A stretch of 64,000 bases of DNA from Tetrahymena thermophila SB210 (Eukaryota; Ciliophora; Oligohymenophorea; Hymenostomatida; Tetrahymenidae): positions 62,001-126,000 of the forward strand of contig NW_002476262.1 in assembly GCF_000189635.1 (NCBI RefSeq). The letters run 5' to 3'. Shown here piece by piece: positions 50,976 to 63,483 of the stretch. The stretch's first letter is position 1; each line of letters begins with the position of its first letter. The translations under genes were made by a program, and so were the position numbers. A model generated the notes under the pieces. That model searched no databases. It saw nothing but the letters and a program-made list of their open reading frames with translations, and had not been told where the DNA came from.

Positions 50976-52682
50976 ATGAAATAATTTATTGACTTGGATT
51001 AGAATACCTATTAAACTAGAGTAGATTTATAAATTGATAATTCTATTTTACTTGAAAAGGAACTTTTATATTAACTAAAAAACTATTTTGAAGCTAATTA
51101 ACAATTAATTACAATCCATTTAAGTATAAATGGTAAACTAAATGAGGACATATTTTTAGGACTATCACTTATGTAAAATGTAGCTAAATTGCATTTAGAA
51201 TTTTAAGAAACTACAATTAAAGGAGATTTACTATTGTAAATTATTAATTACATCTCAAATCCTAACACTTTAAGAAGCCTATCTATCTAATTTTAAAACT
51301 CTTACATAGTCTAGTATTCCCAAAGCTAATCTCAGAAGCAACTATTATAAAGGTTTTCTTAACTGAGCGAGGTAAATATGTTATTCTAAGAGTCTTATTT
51401 TGACATATAGACATTTTAGTAAATTGTAAATACTTTAACTGCAAGCCCAAATATAAGGGTATTAGATATTAATTTAATGAATATAGATGAATAGAGCAAT
51501 TAATTTATTTTAGATGATTAAAGCTACGAAGTAATAGATAATCCTAATACTAATTATGAGTTATTTGAAGAAATCAAACCATCAATTCGTTAGCTTAATT
51601 TGAATTTTCATTAAGAAAATATAAATTTCTGTGAAAATGCATATAAATTAGCAAAAGGTTTTTAATACTTACCTTAGTTACAGATCCTTAAGCTTCAAAT
51701 TACTAACTAACATGTTTCTTTAGATTAATATAAGTAGATATTTTTAGATTTATCAAAATTATAAGAATTGACTTAAATTGATTTATTGATTTGCGATAGT
51801 AATATTAATAAGTTACTAATATAATCATTGAGTAATCTGGTAAATTTAGAGTCTATTAATATAGATATGAGTAGCACCCAAATAGTTGGGGATGGGTTCT
51901 AAGATTCTGAGATATTGTTTTCAAAATTAAAAAAATTAAAAAGAGTTTAATTAATATTAAATAATAGTGTTTAGGAAATTCAGTTAAATAATCTGGCTAA
52001 AAGTATTTCTTTTGCTTAAAGCCTTCAATCCTTTTACTTAGATATAACTAACTTATAAATTTAAGATGAATTTGTTTTAAAATTAGGACAAAGTCTTTCA
52101 AAATTAGCTTCTATAAATGAGCTAAGACTACATTTTAGTGAAAATAAAATAACAGACAAAGGTATTTCTAGTATTTGTTTTGCGATTGAACAATTAATGT
52201 AGCTCGAATAAATATCAATCAGTTTATAGAATAATTATATTACTGAATCTGGATATCTGCATTTAAAAAATTCTCTTCAAAAGAAGATTACACTGAAAAA
52301 TTTAGATTAAGATTTTAAGTGGAATAGAGATGAACTTAATATTCCTAATAATTTTGCTGAAATATTAGTTTTTGAGAATAATTCTATTAGAAACCTTGAA
52401 CTTAACTTAAGAGTTTTTAATTAATTGAACTAAAATATTGTTGATTAGATTGCAAAATCAATATAGTAATCAAAAAATATAGAGACTTTGATTATTGATG
52501 CAGAAAAATCGTTTTTCACACTTAGCTCTTCTAAAAAACCATTACCTGTAAGTGATTTAAAATAGCTTAAAAGACTAATTATATTTAGTGACCTATCTCA
52601 TGATGAAAATAGATAAGTAAAAAAATATATTGTAAGAAAGTCATTAAGATTAATTGAATTAATAATAACCAATTATTTTTGA
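50976..52682 (+). CDS. Leucine-rich-repeat-like protein
   Basis: One intron-free frame of 568 residues from MKQFIDLDQNTYQTRVDLQ to ELIITNYF-TGA. Leu/Ile spaced in short strand-like units (for example LQSFYLDITNLQIQDEFVL, LASINELRLHFSENKITDKG, LEQISISLQNNYITESG) resembles ribonuclease-inhibitor-type leucine-rich repeats, in which L-x-L-x-x-N alternates with helices. Such proteins are abundant in Tetrahymena and act as protein-binding scaffolds. No kinase, F-box or transmembrane segment is visible. The repeats are degenerate, so the assignment is by pattern only. Start codon choice: the ATG at 50976 is the first in frame that begins the leucine-rich region. Confidence 0.75.
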
Positions 52683-53140
52683 GATTTATTTTTTAAAAAT
52701 ATATTTTAAAGTAATACTTCTAAAAAAGACACAAGACTAAACTGTTAAATTTTATTTTATGTCAAATAAATTTAATAATATTATATGTGTAATATTTCTT
52801 TGTTATAAAAGAAAATTATGAAATTGTTTTAAGTATTTAAAAAAATTTTAAATAATTAGTAAAATAAAATTATTGAAAAAAATTTAAATTAGAAATATTT
52901 ATTACATAAACATTTAAAAATGTGAATAATATTTCTACTGTATCTAATACTTTTAATTAATAGTGAGTTGAGTGATTGATTGATTGATTTATTTATTATT
53001 TGCTATCTTTGAATGATATAAAGATAACTTTTTGTTTAAATCATAATCTTTATAAAAATTGACTGAAACAAAAAAATTGACTTAATAATTTAAAGATTAT
53101 ATAAATTAAAAAATATTTTCATTTGAAAGGATTATTATTT
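52683..53140. other. Intergenic spacer with GATT repeats
   Basis: Short GATT tetranucleotide run near 52973-52988; otherwise A/T-rich spacer before the next plus-strand gene. Confidence 0.5.
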
Positions 53141-56100
53141 ATGAATTCAAGTAAAAGTGTTCCATTTATAACTCCTAATAAAAGGCCAACGACAGCTTTT
53201 CCAAGAGTAAGTGAGCATTAATAATTGAATAATCTTAGTATTTTATAGAGATGACATTTATTTAGCAGTTTACAAAACTTTCATAATTAAAAAATAGGCT
53301 GATCGTGAAATGACTTCTATCACAACAACTTAATAGGAGTACCAGCAATAATTATAAAAAAATAATTTGCCATTTTTAGATTTTATAGATCCTTTAGTCC
53401 TTAAGAAAAAAAAATAGGAAATTGTTAGAAAAAAATATGAATAGCTGCTAGAAAAGATTTAATTTTATGATGCGGATTAACCTGAAGATTAAAGACAATA
53501 TAGATATTCCAAAGAAACATTAATGCCCTATTTACTTTTCACTAAATATATGGCAAGAAAACCAGATTTACCTGAAGGAGAAGTTAAGTAAAGTAAAAAT
53601 AATCGCTTGAAAGTTTGGATACCAGATACAATTGTTCTTAATGATGATAACTTCCCACCAATGTGGTTTTATTCTTCACCCGATGGTCATGTTTATCGTA
53701 CTGATTCATTTACTTCTAAGAGTGTAGCAGCCAAATTATCGAATTATGCATCACCAGACGAATTAGTTGCAGTTGTTAAAAAAGTAATTTAAAATATTAA
53801 GAAAATAGGAGAAAATATAATTTATACAGCAACAGATTTAGAATAGAATTAAAATTGTGATAAAAAATAGATAAATAGTTAATATTTTTGAAACGAACGA
53901 GCAAATAATTTGATTTAATTATATAACTTTTATAGCAATATATAATAGAGTTTGCTAATATTATATTTTTTAAAGATACAATTTAGGGACTAATTGAATA
54001 TAGCAGGTAATTAAGTCAAATTAGTTAGCTCCAGAGACCTTCTTACCACTGTTACAAATACTTTTTAAGTCAGAGGTAAGTTATTCCAGTAATATCTTGA
54101 TTGTATATCAATTCTTAATTTTTATCAAATAATCAAGAGCCAACCGTGATTTAAAAATTCATCAAATCAAATGGTCCTAAGGCATTCATTTGCAGAACAG
54201 TATGGAGGAAGGATAGAAATCCATACTGTTGGATTATAACTAATAAAAGTGATTTCTATTCTGAAGAAAAAATACCTGAATAATAAAAATATATAACAAA
54301 CCCAAATATTATGAATTCTTGCACTATAGTAAATACTTGCAGAGGAAAATATGTTGATGAAACTGTCCCCTATATTAAGAACATTTTAAAATATTTACAT
54401 AATAATTTGAATATTGGATTTAAAGAATTTATCTGTGACTTCATAAAAGATGAGTCTGGCATTTGGTGGATGGTAAAATTCTTGAAGATATGAAATTTAA
54501 AATTTATAAATTTTTTTTATATTAATTAATCACTATAGGTAAATGTAAAGGGCTTTGTATTTGATGATCCTATACCTGAAGAAATAAATACAAAAAAGAT
54601 TTTAAATTATGGTGATGATATGGGTTTAGAAGTAAAAGAAGATAATTCATAAGTATATTTTAAAATGTCGATAAGATTTTCATTCATTTTAAATATTATT
54701 TTTCTAAAAATAGTAAAATAAGAATAAATATTAAAAAGTTAAAATTTGTAAGTATTGTGAAACTGTTTTTCCAGAAAATGAACTTTGTCATAAAATGACT
54801 TTAAAAATGATTATTTAGACAGACAAGCATTTGTTAGTAAATTGAAGTTTAATAAAAAGCATGTTTAATTTATTCATTTCTTATAAATATAAAGCACAGA
54901 AGCAAAAATTTTCCATGGTTAGCTAGATCTGATATTAAGCATGTAGATACTCCACTTTTGTATCAAGAGCACAAGGTCTGCAAAACATGGTGAATACTTG
55001 ATTTGTTTATCAAATATTTTATCTAACATTATTTTGAAAATAGCTACACACTTTATACTGAAACAGAAAAACTTATTCAATAAGAATACCAATTTGCTAA
55101 ATTACTTGGAATTCCTTGTAATGAAGAAACCAAATACAACTTGGTTAGCTTAAATTAAATTGATTAAGCAAATGGAGGAGCAGATAACTCAGATTTAAGT
55201 GGCATGTAAAAATAAAAACCAGAGGAATAGGATGATGGAAGTAATATTATAATTTAAAATAGATGATGGATATTTAAAGATTTTTATATTAAAGATTGGG
55301 TACTTGATATCGCTCCTAACACTTAATTGGTAGTGAAAAATAATTAACCAAAAATAAATAATAAAGTATAGAAATAACTTGATAGATACAGAATGATGAT
55401 TTTGTTACATTATATGAGAGACATACCTATAGAAAGAGAAGATTATAATAAAAATTACTTCATAGAATATACAATATTTGATTAAAAAGTTAAATATAAA
55501 TTAGATTTATAAAATGCTTTAGTAAATCCTAAAGATAATACTTGCATAGTAGGTTTGAATAAAATAAGGATATGCTATTTCTTCACTAATGGAAGAAAAG
55601 GAATTAACTCATATATTCATTAGAAATAAGTTTTGACTATGAATTTGTATTGCGATTAATAAAAAATAGGTGTTTTAGATTTGGAATTACAAGATTTCCT
55701 AAGTGATAAAGTTAACAAAAGAGAATATTACAAGGTCTTTTCAGGGAAAACTTTACCAATTCTTAAATGGGGTTTAAATGTAATTTAAATTTTTGTTAAC
55801 TTATAAGTTAAAATATATATATTTTTTTTTATCTTTCAGCTAACTGTCGGCATGTTTAATGCTGGGTTAATAGATGTTTCAAGGATAAAGCTATCTGAGC
55901 ATGAAGGAGTAAAATAAATTTATTTATTTGACTAATTTTAAAACTGGGTATTAAATTATAATATATTTCATAGATATACTTACCTCATGGTGACTATTAT
56001 ACTTGTGAGCCTCTTCCTGCTGAATGGATTTAAATTATTAACGAAAAAAAGGATTTAAATTCAATAAAAAATAGTAAGTTTTTAGTTATTTTTATTATTG

Positions 56101-56791
56101 ATTTTAACATTTTTTATTTTAAAGAAATGACATATCTGAAAAATACATATGGAGCAAACACTCCATTGGACAGATCAACAGTGAATACGCCTTCATATAA
56201 TTAAAAGCAAAGAGGATCATAAAGAAGCCATTAGCAAGCATAAAGCTAATTTTCAGCTACATAACCTAATTTTAACTCTGCACTAACTCCATTATAACTT
56301 AACTAACAAAATTCACATCAATCTTTATAATATACAAATACTGTGGGATAGAATACAAATAAAAATTCTTCTTCATAGTTTTACTAATAGCATTTATAAT
56401 AACCTTAATCAACAATTTTATCTGAGCTCTCCCCTTTTGGAAAAGAAGTTAAATTTTATCCATCCTAACATTCATAGTTTGCAAATAATTAAAACTAAGA
56501 TTAATATGGAACTAATGATAATTCTTCTTATTAAGGATATAACTCTTCTAATCAGCAAGAAAATTTCGTAAATTAAATATTTTATCAAAAAACAATATTT
56601 AGTTTGATATTTTTAATTAGTCAAACGAAGAAACTAGACTTTTCGATGAAATTTTAAAGAGTGAGATCAATTAATATTCTAAAGAAGAAACATAAAAAAA
56701 GTAAATTGATTGATTGATATTCTTTAACAAAATTAAAAACATATTTTTATTTTTTATTAGGAAAAAACTCAAAAAGAAAATATATTATTGA
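53141..56791 (+). CDS. Conserved-looking protein of unknown function with Cys-x2-Cys motifs
   Basis: At least twelve exons; introns include 53217-53297, 53784-53975, 54076-54137, 54473-54538, 54990-55043, 55241-55294, 55780-55839, 55909-55973 and 56074-56124. The protein starts MNSSKSVPFITPNKRPTTAF. Ordered blocks are KFIKSNGPKAFICRTVWRKD, SCTIVNTCRGKYVDETVPYI and EFICDFIKDESGIWWMVNVK. A Cys/His cluster (CKYCETVFPENELCHK, then HKVCKTCYTLYTETE) could bind zinc. A later block with QLDRYRMMILLHYMRDIPIE and LDLELQDFLSDKVNKREYYK may be C2-like. The C-terminus is Gln/Ser/Asn-rich and ends KKKIYY-TGA. I do not recognise the family. Well-spaced ordered blocks across many exons argue for a real, conserved protein. 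The intron near 54655-54760 is approximate. Confidence 0.75.
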
Positions 56792-57457
56792 GTGACAATA
56801 AACAAATCCAATCCATAAAAGTTTATTACCAAAAATATTAATTTAATTTAGAATATATAAAATCTATCTTAAAATTTATAATAATAAAACACGCTCTTCT
56901 CTTTAATTTACTATGTATTGTTTATAGATTTCCATTATGTTAATTTAATTTCTCCACACCAAACCTTCGTATTCTGCTGGATCTTAATAATATTTATACT
57001 TGATTTTTGATTAAAATTTATTTTATTTATTGTAGTTTTTACTCATAGATATATAAACCCTTAATTATTGATATGTATAAATTTTTAATAATTATGAAAC
57101 TTAGCACTTTCAATGCTACATTTTATAAACAATTTAAGTAATCTATTGTAATCAAAACTCATTAATTTTTTATAATAGACTAAAAAATTTAAGATAATTA
57201 AATTGAATTCATTAACAGTAAATTAAAAATAGTAAAACTTTTAGAAAAATGAAATTTATTATTATTATAGATATATAATTGGTTGGTTAAGTTCATATCT
57301 AAATTTCAATTTTACTATTTATTTGATTCCTATTATCAATCAATCAACCAAGAAATTAAATTTGTTTTGATTTTCTTTAGATAATATCTATTTAAATTTT
57401 TCAAAGTTTTTTCTTAAATTAAAAATTAACAAAAGAATAGCATATTTTGTATATAAA
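56792..57457. other. Intergenic spacer between plus-strand genes
   Basis: A/T-rich spacer holding the CEP41 promoter; no gene seen. Confidence 0.5.
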
Positions 57458-59118
57458 ATGGTTGATAAGCGCCCTATAGGTTATATTCCAGGAAAAGGAA
57501 ATGTAAGCAGTATTTAGGAAAAATAGGTTATTTGATAATATTTATTCTTGTTAATTTAAATAGCCACTAGATAAAAAACCTCCTAAAACTAATAAATATG
57601 ATTATGTGCAGGGAACATTAAAAACTGGAACTACAATAAAAGATATTAATATTATGAGTAATTTTTTGAGTAAAGAGGTAATTATAAATAAACAGTAAAT
57701 TTATATAAATTTAGGTGATCAAGCAGTTGCAAAAAGAAAAAATGAGCTATTTAAAAGGATTAAGACTTCAACATTGAGTAATCTTTTGAAAGTAAAACTT
57801 AATAGAATTAGAAAATTAAATTTACAACAATCTAATTTTTTCAAAATATAATTCCAGTAAGATAGAAATTTTGAAAGCATTTATCAACTAGGAGAAGAAA
57901 ACAAGGATTAAGTAATCTTTGGTTGAATAAATTTTAGAAAATATTAAGCATTTTTGTCTAATTAATTAGCAACAATATGTTCATGATAATATGTCATTAG
58001 TTAGCAATCCAATAAGCATCAACAGTCAAGCTACTTACATCTCAGCTGTAACATATGCAACTGAAAATCTTGGCATTACAGTAACAAATTTATTTGCACT
58101 ATTTTATATTTATTGAATAATTTTTAAAAGGATAATACTTGTTTCCTTCTTTTGGACACAAGAGAGCCAGAAGATTTTGAGTTGTATCACATAAAAGAAT
58201 GTAATTAATTATTTAGTTTTACTAAAATTTTGTAATAAAGATTAAGATATATAAATTAATTTTATTTAGCTATTAACCTTCCTGCACCTAATATTTCAAG
58301 AGATAAATTCATTCCTGCAGTTTACAGATTTGTAAGAATTTCACCATATGTATTTACTTTAATATATTAAATTTTATTAAAATTAGAAAAATTAACCAGA
58401 TAAATTAATAATTATATATCATTCTGATGAAAGAAATGGGATTCCAATTGCTTAAAAGTTAGCTGAAAAGGGATTCGAAAATGTATTTTTATTATCTGGA
58501 GGTAATCGAAATTATTTATTTTTTATCACTCACTCAAATAATTTTTATTATTTTATTTAATCTCAAGGTATTGAAAAATTTGTTTAGGAGTATCCTGAAG
58601 AACTTGATGGAAAAAAAATACCAGTAATCAAAAAATAAGATGAAGATAATAAATCAAGAGTTTCAGTTGCAAAATCATAAATTTCATAAGTCAGTAACGC
58701 TAAATCACAAGTTACTAACAAATCATAAATTTCATAAATGAGTAATGCTAAATCTCAAATTACAGCCAATTCTAAATTACAAGCTAGCATATAGCAAAAA
58801 AGTACCATTGGTAAGTCAGATATTTAGTCTACTATTCAAAAAAGATCTGCTTCTGTCTAAAAGCCTGTCGTATCGAAAAGCAATACTCCATCTCACATCG
58901 GTGGGTAGAACACAACCCCTAACAAAATTAATAAGAGAAGCAACTATAAAGAATACCCAGAGATGAGTGATGTATTCATAAAAAAAGACTTATAAAACTA
59001 GAAAGAAATATAAAATATCATAACAAATTCTTAGTTGAAGCAGAGCTAAGCTCAAATGTCTCCAATCATGCAAAATGATTCTATGTTTTCTAACAACGAA
59101 TCGATATATAAAAAATGA
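57458..59118 (+). CDS. CEP41: CEP41-like centrosomal/ciliary protein with inactive rhodanese domain
   Basis: Nine exons with phase-consistent introns at 57503-57563, 57670-57714, 57792-57857, 57912-57969, 58081-58130, 58201-58269, 58332-58386 and 58502-58567. The start is MVDKRPIGYIPGKGN. Family blocks are YVQGTLKTGTTIKD, AVAKRKNELFKRIKTSTLSN, and a rhodanese-like domain with FLLLDTREPEDFELYHIKE, INLPAPNISRDKF, KLIIIYHSDERNGIPIAQKL and GFENVFLLSGG. The catalytic Cys of rhodaneses is replaced (YHSDERNG), as in animal CEP41 (YDDDERLA), so it is not expected to be a sulfurtransferase. The Ser/Gln/Lys-rich tail contains a 16-residue tandem duplication and ends ESIYKK-TGA. CEP41 promotes tubulin glutamylation in cilia by helping TTLL6 entry. 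Confidence 0.9.
58672..58767 (+). repeat. Two-copy 48-bp tandem repeat in the CEP41 tail
   Basis: The copies encode KSQISQVSNAKSQVTN and KSQISQMSNAKSQITA, in frame, with a few base differences between them. They form part of the disordered C-terminal tail. Confidence 0.85.
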
Positions 59119-60128
59119 TTATAAGGAGAAAATATTATTTTAAAAGAGTTTTTATATTATTAGTTAAATTATTTTTTTGTTTAAAAATAAATATTTTTGT
59201 TTTTAGATTTTATCCATCTTATAATTAAAATTCACTTTATAGATATATAAATAATTCAAATTTAATTTCATCACAATTTATCTGATGCATGATATCGTTT
59301 TGGATTTTTTAACATGCTAGGTTTAGTTTATTTGACTTATTATGGGAAAGGTGGGGAGAAATTATTAATTAATTAATTAATTATTTAAGACTTTAATTTT
59401 TGTACAATATATAGATAGATAGATATTGATAGCTTCAAATTATATTATAGAGATTATTTGATTTTTAATTTTTTATCAACAATTTTTGAAGGATTTTACC
59501 AAATTTCTAAATAAATATCTCTTTTGAAGTACTAACTATACTAAAAGAAATAGGTTCATCAAAAACTTATAACTTCTATATATCTATTTTATTTTTGAAC
59601 AAATTATTTATAATAGACGAGTTGTTGACTCTTAATATTAACTTTCTAACATCTTTATTATAAAGTTTGGAGAAATGCTCACTTATATTACATAAAAGAT
59701 ACAGAGAGCTTTTCTCAACTTATTAATTTATTATTTTGCATGATTTTTTATTTAAGCGCTAATGCAGAAAACAAGTAGAAAAATATCTAAAACCATTGAA
59801 AGCTTTATTTTATTTAAAAAAAATAATTCATATAAAATGATTGTGTTTTATTTAATTTTTCACATTAAAAAAAATATTTTATATTACATAAAATCGATGC
59901 AGATCTTAAAACGAACATAATAAGTATGTATCATAAATTAATTACTGATAGAAAACATGATATTTAAGTTAGACTAAATAATATTTTAAGTTACAAGGAA
60001 ATTTTACATTTTGTTTAGAAGATAAAATATTTATGCTTTAACATTCAATTTATTACTAAATGCATCAATTCTGTTAATAATGACTAAATGTGCTAAAAAT
60101 TAGTTTATTACAGCTATTTATTAATCCA
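59119..60128. other. Convergent intergenic spacer
   Basis: 3' flanks of CEP41 and the TB2/HVA22-like gene. Contains an AATT run near 59364-59384 and a GATA run near 59412-59425; no gene found. Confidence 0.5.
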
Positions 60129-60506
60129 TCATTGAGTCTTGACAAGGTCGTACTTGATTAATTAAGCCTTGACAACTTCTCTAACAGTATCAAGTAAAGA
60201 AGAGGTTGTGGTAAGGAATTAGTCATTTAAGTCAGAAATTTTGTTGCCTAAGATCTTATGGATGAAAAGAAGACCGAAAGCGAATGCAAGTCTGACAATG
60301 GTATTGACTAAACCAAGATCGAGGAAATTTAAGAAAGGATACAAAGTGAAATTAGCAACAACGACTAAAACCCAATGAATCAACCATCTCTTTTGTATGA
60401 GGTTATCAGTAGAAGCACCACCATTCAAAGCTCTTAAGGAAGCAACTAATGGGATAACGTAGACGACAGCTACTTCAATGATCCAAGTTAAGAATTCTAT
60501 GAACAT
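60129..60506 (-). CDS. TB2/DP1/HVA22-like (REEP/Yop1-type) small membrane protein
   Basis: A single-exon protein of 125 residues starting MFIEFLTWIIEVAVVYVIPL at 60506 and ending DLVKTQ-TGA at 60129. Two hydrophobic hairpin-like regions are visible: VAVVYVIPLVASLRAL at the start, and WLIHWVLVVVANFTLYPFLN leading to LVNTIVRLAFAFGLLFI. The layout (Y-V-I-P, then LIQKRWLIHWV, then a second hairpin and a short amphipathic tail) fits the TB2/DP1/HVA22 group that curves ER tubules. The codon use is less A/T-rich and more regular than in neighbours, which suggests high expression. The match is by layout rather than strong sequence identity. Confidence 0.75.
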
Positions 60507-61280
60507 TTTTTAATACCTTTTTTTATTTTTTTGTTTTCTCCTTTTTTTGAGGTTAATTAATTTTTTGTTTATAAATAGAATATATCTGCAAATAGATTTA
60601 TGTTTGAATAATAAAGAAGAAAGAAATATGTTTGTTTGCTTGCTTATTGCTTGATTTTTGCTTATCTTAACAAAATAATGTATTAAAATTTAAAAATAAT
60701 TAAAATTTTATGCGAAAAATAGTATATTTCATATTAATTAATATATACAATTAATTATTCATTAATATTTCTTTCTTTATTTTTTGCTTGCTTGCTTGCA
60801 TATATGTATGTATGTATTCATATTTTTTATATATTTTTCTTTTAATTTAAATTTTTTAATAAATGTCTTCTATTTATCAAATACTAAAAGCTAATTTCCA
60901 TTAACTAATTATTTTGATGTATCGTATTTGTTTTTAAAGACTAAGAGTGTGATTTAATTTAAAACAATCCTATTACTTCACGTCCTTCATTTTTTCAAAT
61001 TATAAAACGAAGAAAATTTAAATTTTTATGAGAAATATAATTTAAAAAATATTTTAATTTAATTTGAAAATAAATGATTTTTTTAATTTTACATGATTTG
61101 ATTTTATGCATTTTAATCATATTCTGTGTTAATGAAAGAGTTAAAAATATTATTTAATGATTGTTAAAAATTAGTTTCAAAGATCTACTGATACCAATAA
61201 TTGAATAGCTTTAATTAAAAAATATTTGTTGGTATAAAGCAAGCAAGCAAAACTTAATAAATAACTTAGGCATTAATTGA
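60507..61280. other. Divergent intergenic region
   Basis: Between the TB2/HVA22-like gene and the methyltransferase gene. Short CTTG/GCAA and GTAT tetranucleotide runs (60787-60815, 61237-61250) but no gene. Confidence 0.5.
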
Positions 61281-62922
61281 ATGATTAAAAAATTTATAAA
61301 AGGACACATTAGCAAGTTTCTAAACTTATGGTAGTAGGAACTAGAATTAAAAAAAGAGTAAGCAAACCCAATAGACTCAATGTTAAGAAACTACCTTAAA
61401 GAAAATAAAGCATTAGGCAGTAATGACAGAAAATTATTTACTGATAATGTTTACAAGCTAGTTAGACATAAAGTGTATTTAGATACGATTTCACCCAAAC
61501 CACTGTCATGGGAAGGCCGTCTTGACACTATTTATACAGAGAAATTTGCTACATAAAGAAAAAATATGTCACTTTTACCGTAAATTAATTCATTATAGAT
61601 ATACTTTTTAGATTAACTTTAAATTTAAAAAAATAAATAGTCATGTGAGAGCAAGCTGTCCAAAAGAGTTAGTAGATTTCATTAACTTTAAAAAAGCATT
61701 TATCTATGCCAATAAAATAATTAATGTACATAAAAATGATTATTAATTTATAATATAGTCTATTTGATGTTCTTTGCGATTCTTTTGGTGAAGAAAAAGC
61801 AATTGAAATATGCATGGCATAAAATCTAAGGGCTCCTTTAACAGTCAGAGTAAACCCTATAAAAATATCAAGAGAAGAGCTTATTTAAAAGTGGAGAGAT
61901 GTGAACAAATTTGCAATCAAGCCTACTGAGTTCTCTCCTTACGGAATAACATTTACAACAGACAAAAACGTAAAAATAAAATTAAAAATATATAGATTTG
62001 ATATAATGGTTTTAATTAAAGAAAACTAGAATCTTCTACTGAAGATTTATATCTACTTTTCAAAACAATTTGATGTTATTTAATTTTTTATTTCTTACAG
62101 GAAAACTTGTATGAACTACCAGAATTCAAAAGAGGTTATTTTGAAATTTAGGATGAAGCAAGTCAACTTGCAGCATTTAAAGTGAAATGTCAAATAGGTG
62201 ACCATGTCTTAGACTATTGCGCTGGTGCTGGAGGAAAATCTTTAGCTTTTGCGCCTTATCTTAAAGGAACAGGTTAAATCTATTTGCATGATACAAGAGA
62301 CTATATTTTATAAGAAGTAATCAATCAATTAATTAATTTAAAATTGGAATAGTTTTAATTTAAAAATATTTTATTTGTCTATTTAATAAAAAATATACTT
62401 TTGACAACTTTATTAATAATATCTTATAAAATGAAAATAGGCTAAAAAAAGATTTAATAAAGCTGGAATTCAAAATGTTCAATTTCACACATAAGAAAGC
62501 TTAAATAATAATAAAAATAAATTAGTTAAAAAATTTGATTGGGTAGTATGTGATGTACCTTGCACTGGTACAGGTACATTGAGAAGAAACCCTGATTTGA
62601 AATATAAATTTTCGAGAAATAGACTAAAATATTTTGTAGATTTGTAAGCAAGTGTTTTCAAGGAGGCTCTGCCTTTTGTTAAACCTAAGACAGGAAAAAT
62701 AGTTTACTCAACCTGTTCATTGCTTTAAGAAGTAATATATTTTAATTTTAGTATTTAAATTAACAATTTTTCATTATAATTTAGGAAAACATATTTTAGA
62801 TCACAAAATTTTGTAAAGAATTTAATTTAGAAGTAGTAGATGGAAAGCATTTCTAAACAACCCCAGGCAAAGATGTAGAAATGGATGGATTTTTTTGTGC
62901 TGTTTTGCAATTTAAAAATTGA
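61281..62922 (+). CDS. RsmB/NOL1/NOP2/Sun-family RNA m5C methyltransferase
   Basis: Six exons; introns 61580-61640, 61668-61758, 61970-62100, 62317-62440 and 62732-62784 are in phase. The start is MIKKFIKGHISKFLNLWQQE. The N-terminal part has PHVRASCPK, then FGEEKAIEICMAQNLRAPLT and VRVNPIKISREELIQKW. The catalytic domain has the SAM motif VLDYCAGAGGKSLAFAPYLK, DWVVCDVPCTGTGTLRRNPD (Cys codon 62561-62563) and KIVYSTCSLLQEEN (Cys codon 62714-62716). Both cysteines of the m5C mechanism are present: one for the covalent bond to cytosine, one for release. It ends CAVLQFKN-TGA. The enzyme methylates C5 of cytosine, probably in rRNA; the motifs CAGAGGK and RRNPD look more bacterial (alphaproteobacterial RsmB) than typical eukaryotic NSUN. 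Confidence 0.92.
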
Positions 62923-63483
62923 AAGAATTAGCAATAGTGCTATTTAATGTATGTTACTAAAATATGTATTCATAATTTTAATTATTCAATTTTGTATTTT
63001 ATCATATCATAAAAGATTTTTATTTCTGATAAAAAGTAAATAAGTTTCTTACAAAATGCTGGTATTATTTGATATTTACAAACGATTTTACTCTTTTTCG
63101 ATTCTATTTTTACCACACAGTACATCAAAAATTTTTAAGCACATAAGTAAATAAATAACAAAATAGATAGTCTATATATTACTATTTGTTTTGAAATTTT
63201 TTAATTATCTGATGATAAATGATAAATAAAAGAATGTGTTAAACAAAATTAGAATGTAAAATCTAATTAATACTATAATGAAAGAATATTCAAAATTAAA
63301 ACTAGAAAAGTAAAAAATTTTTGTAACTAAGGAAATTGAGGTGAATTTTTTATTAATAAAAATAATAATATAATATAATACTATCTTTACGAGTACTTTA
63401 AATGAACAAGAGTATTCCATATTTTTATTATATTTAAATAATATCAAAAAATATAAATTACTTAAAAAAATTTGCACTCTAAA
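62923..63483. other. Intergenic spacer between plus-strand genes
   Basis: A/T-rich spacer and promoter side of the START-domain gene. No other feature seen. Confidence 0.5.

Noticed and set aside
55263..55265. In-frame TGA in the Cys-motif protein
   Set aside because: It falls inside a 54-base GT...AG intron (55241-55294) whose removal restores the frame into NWVLDIAPNT.
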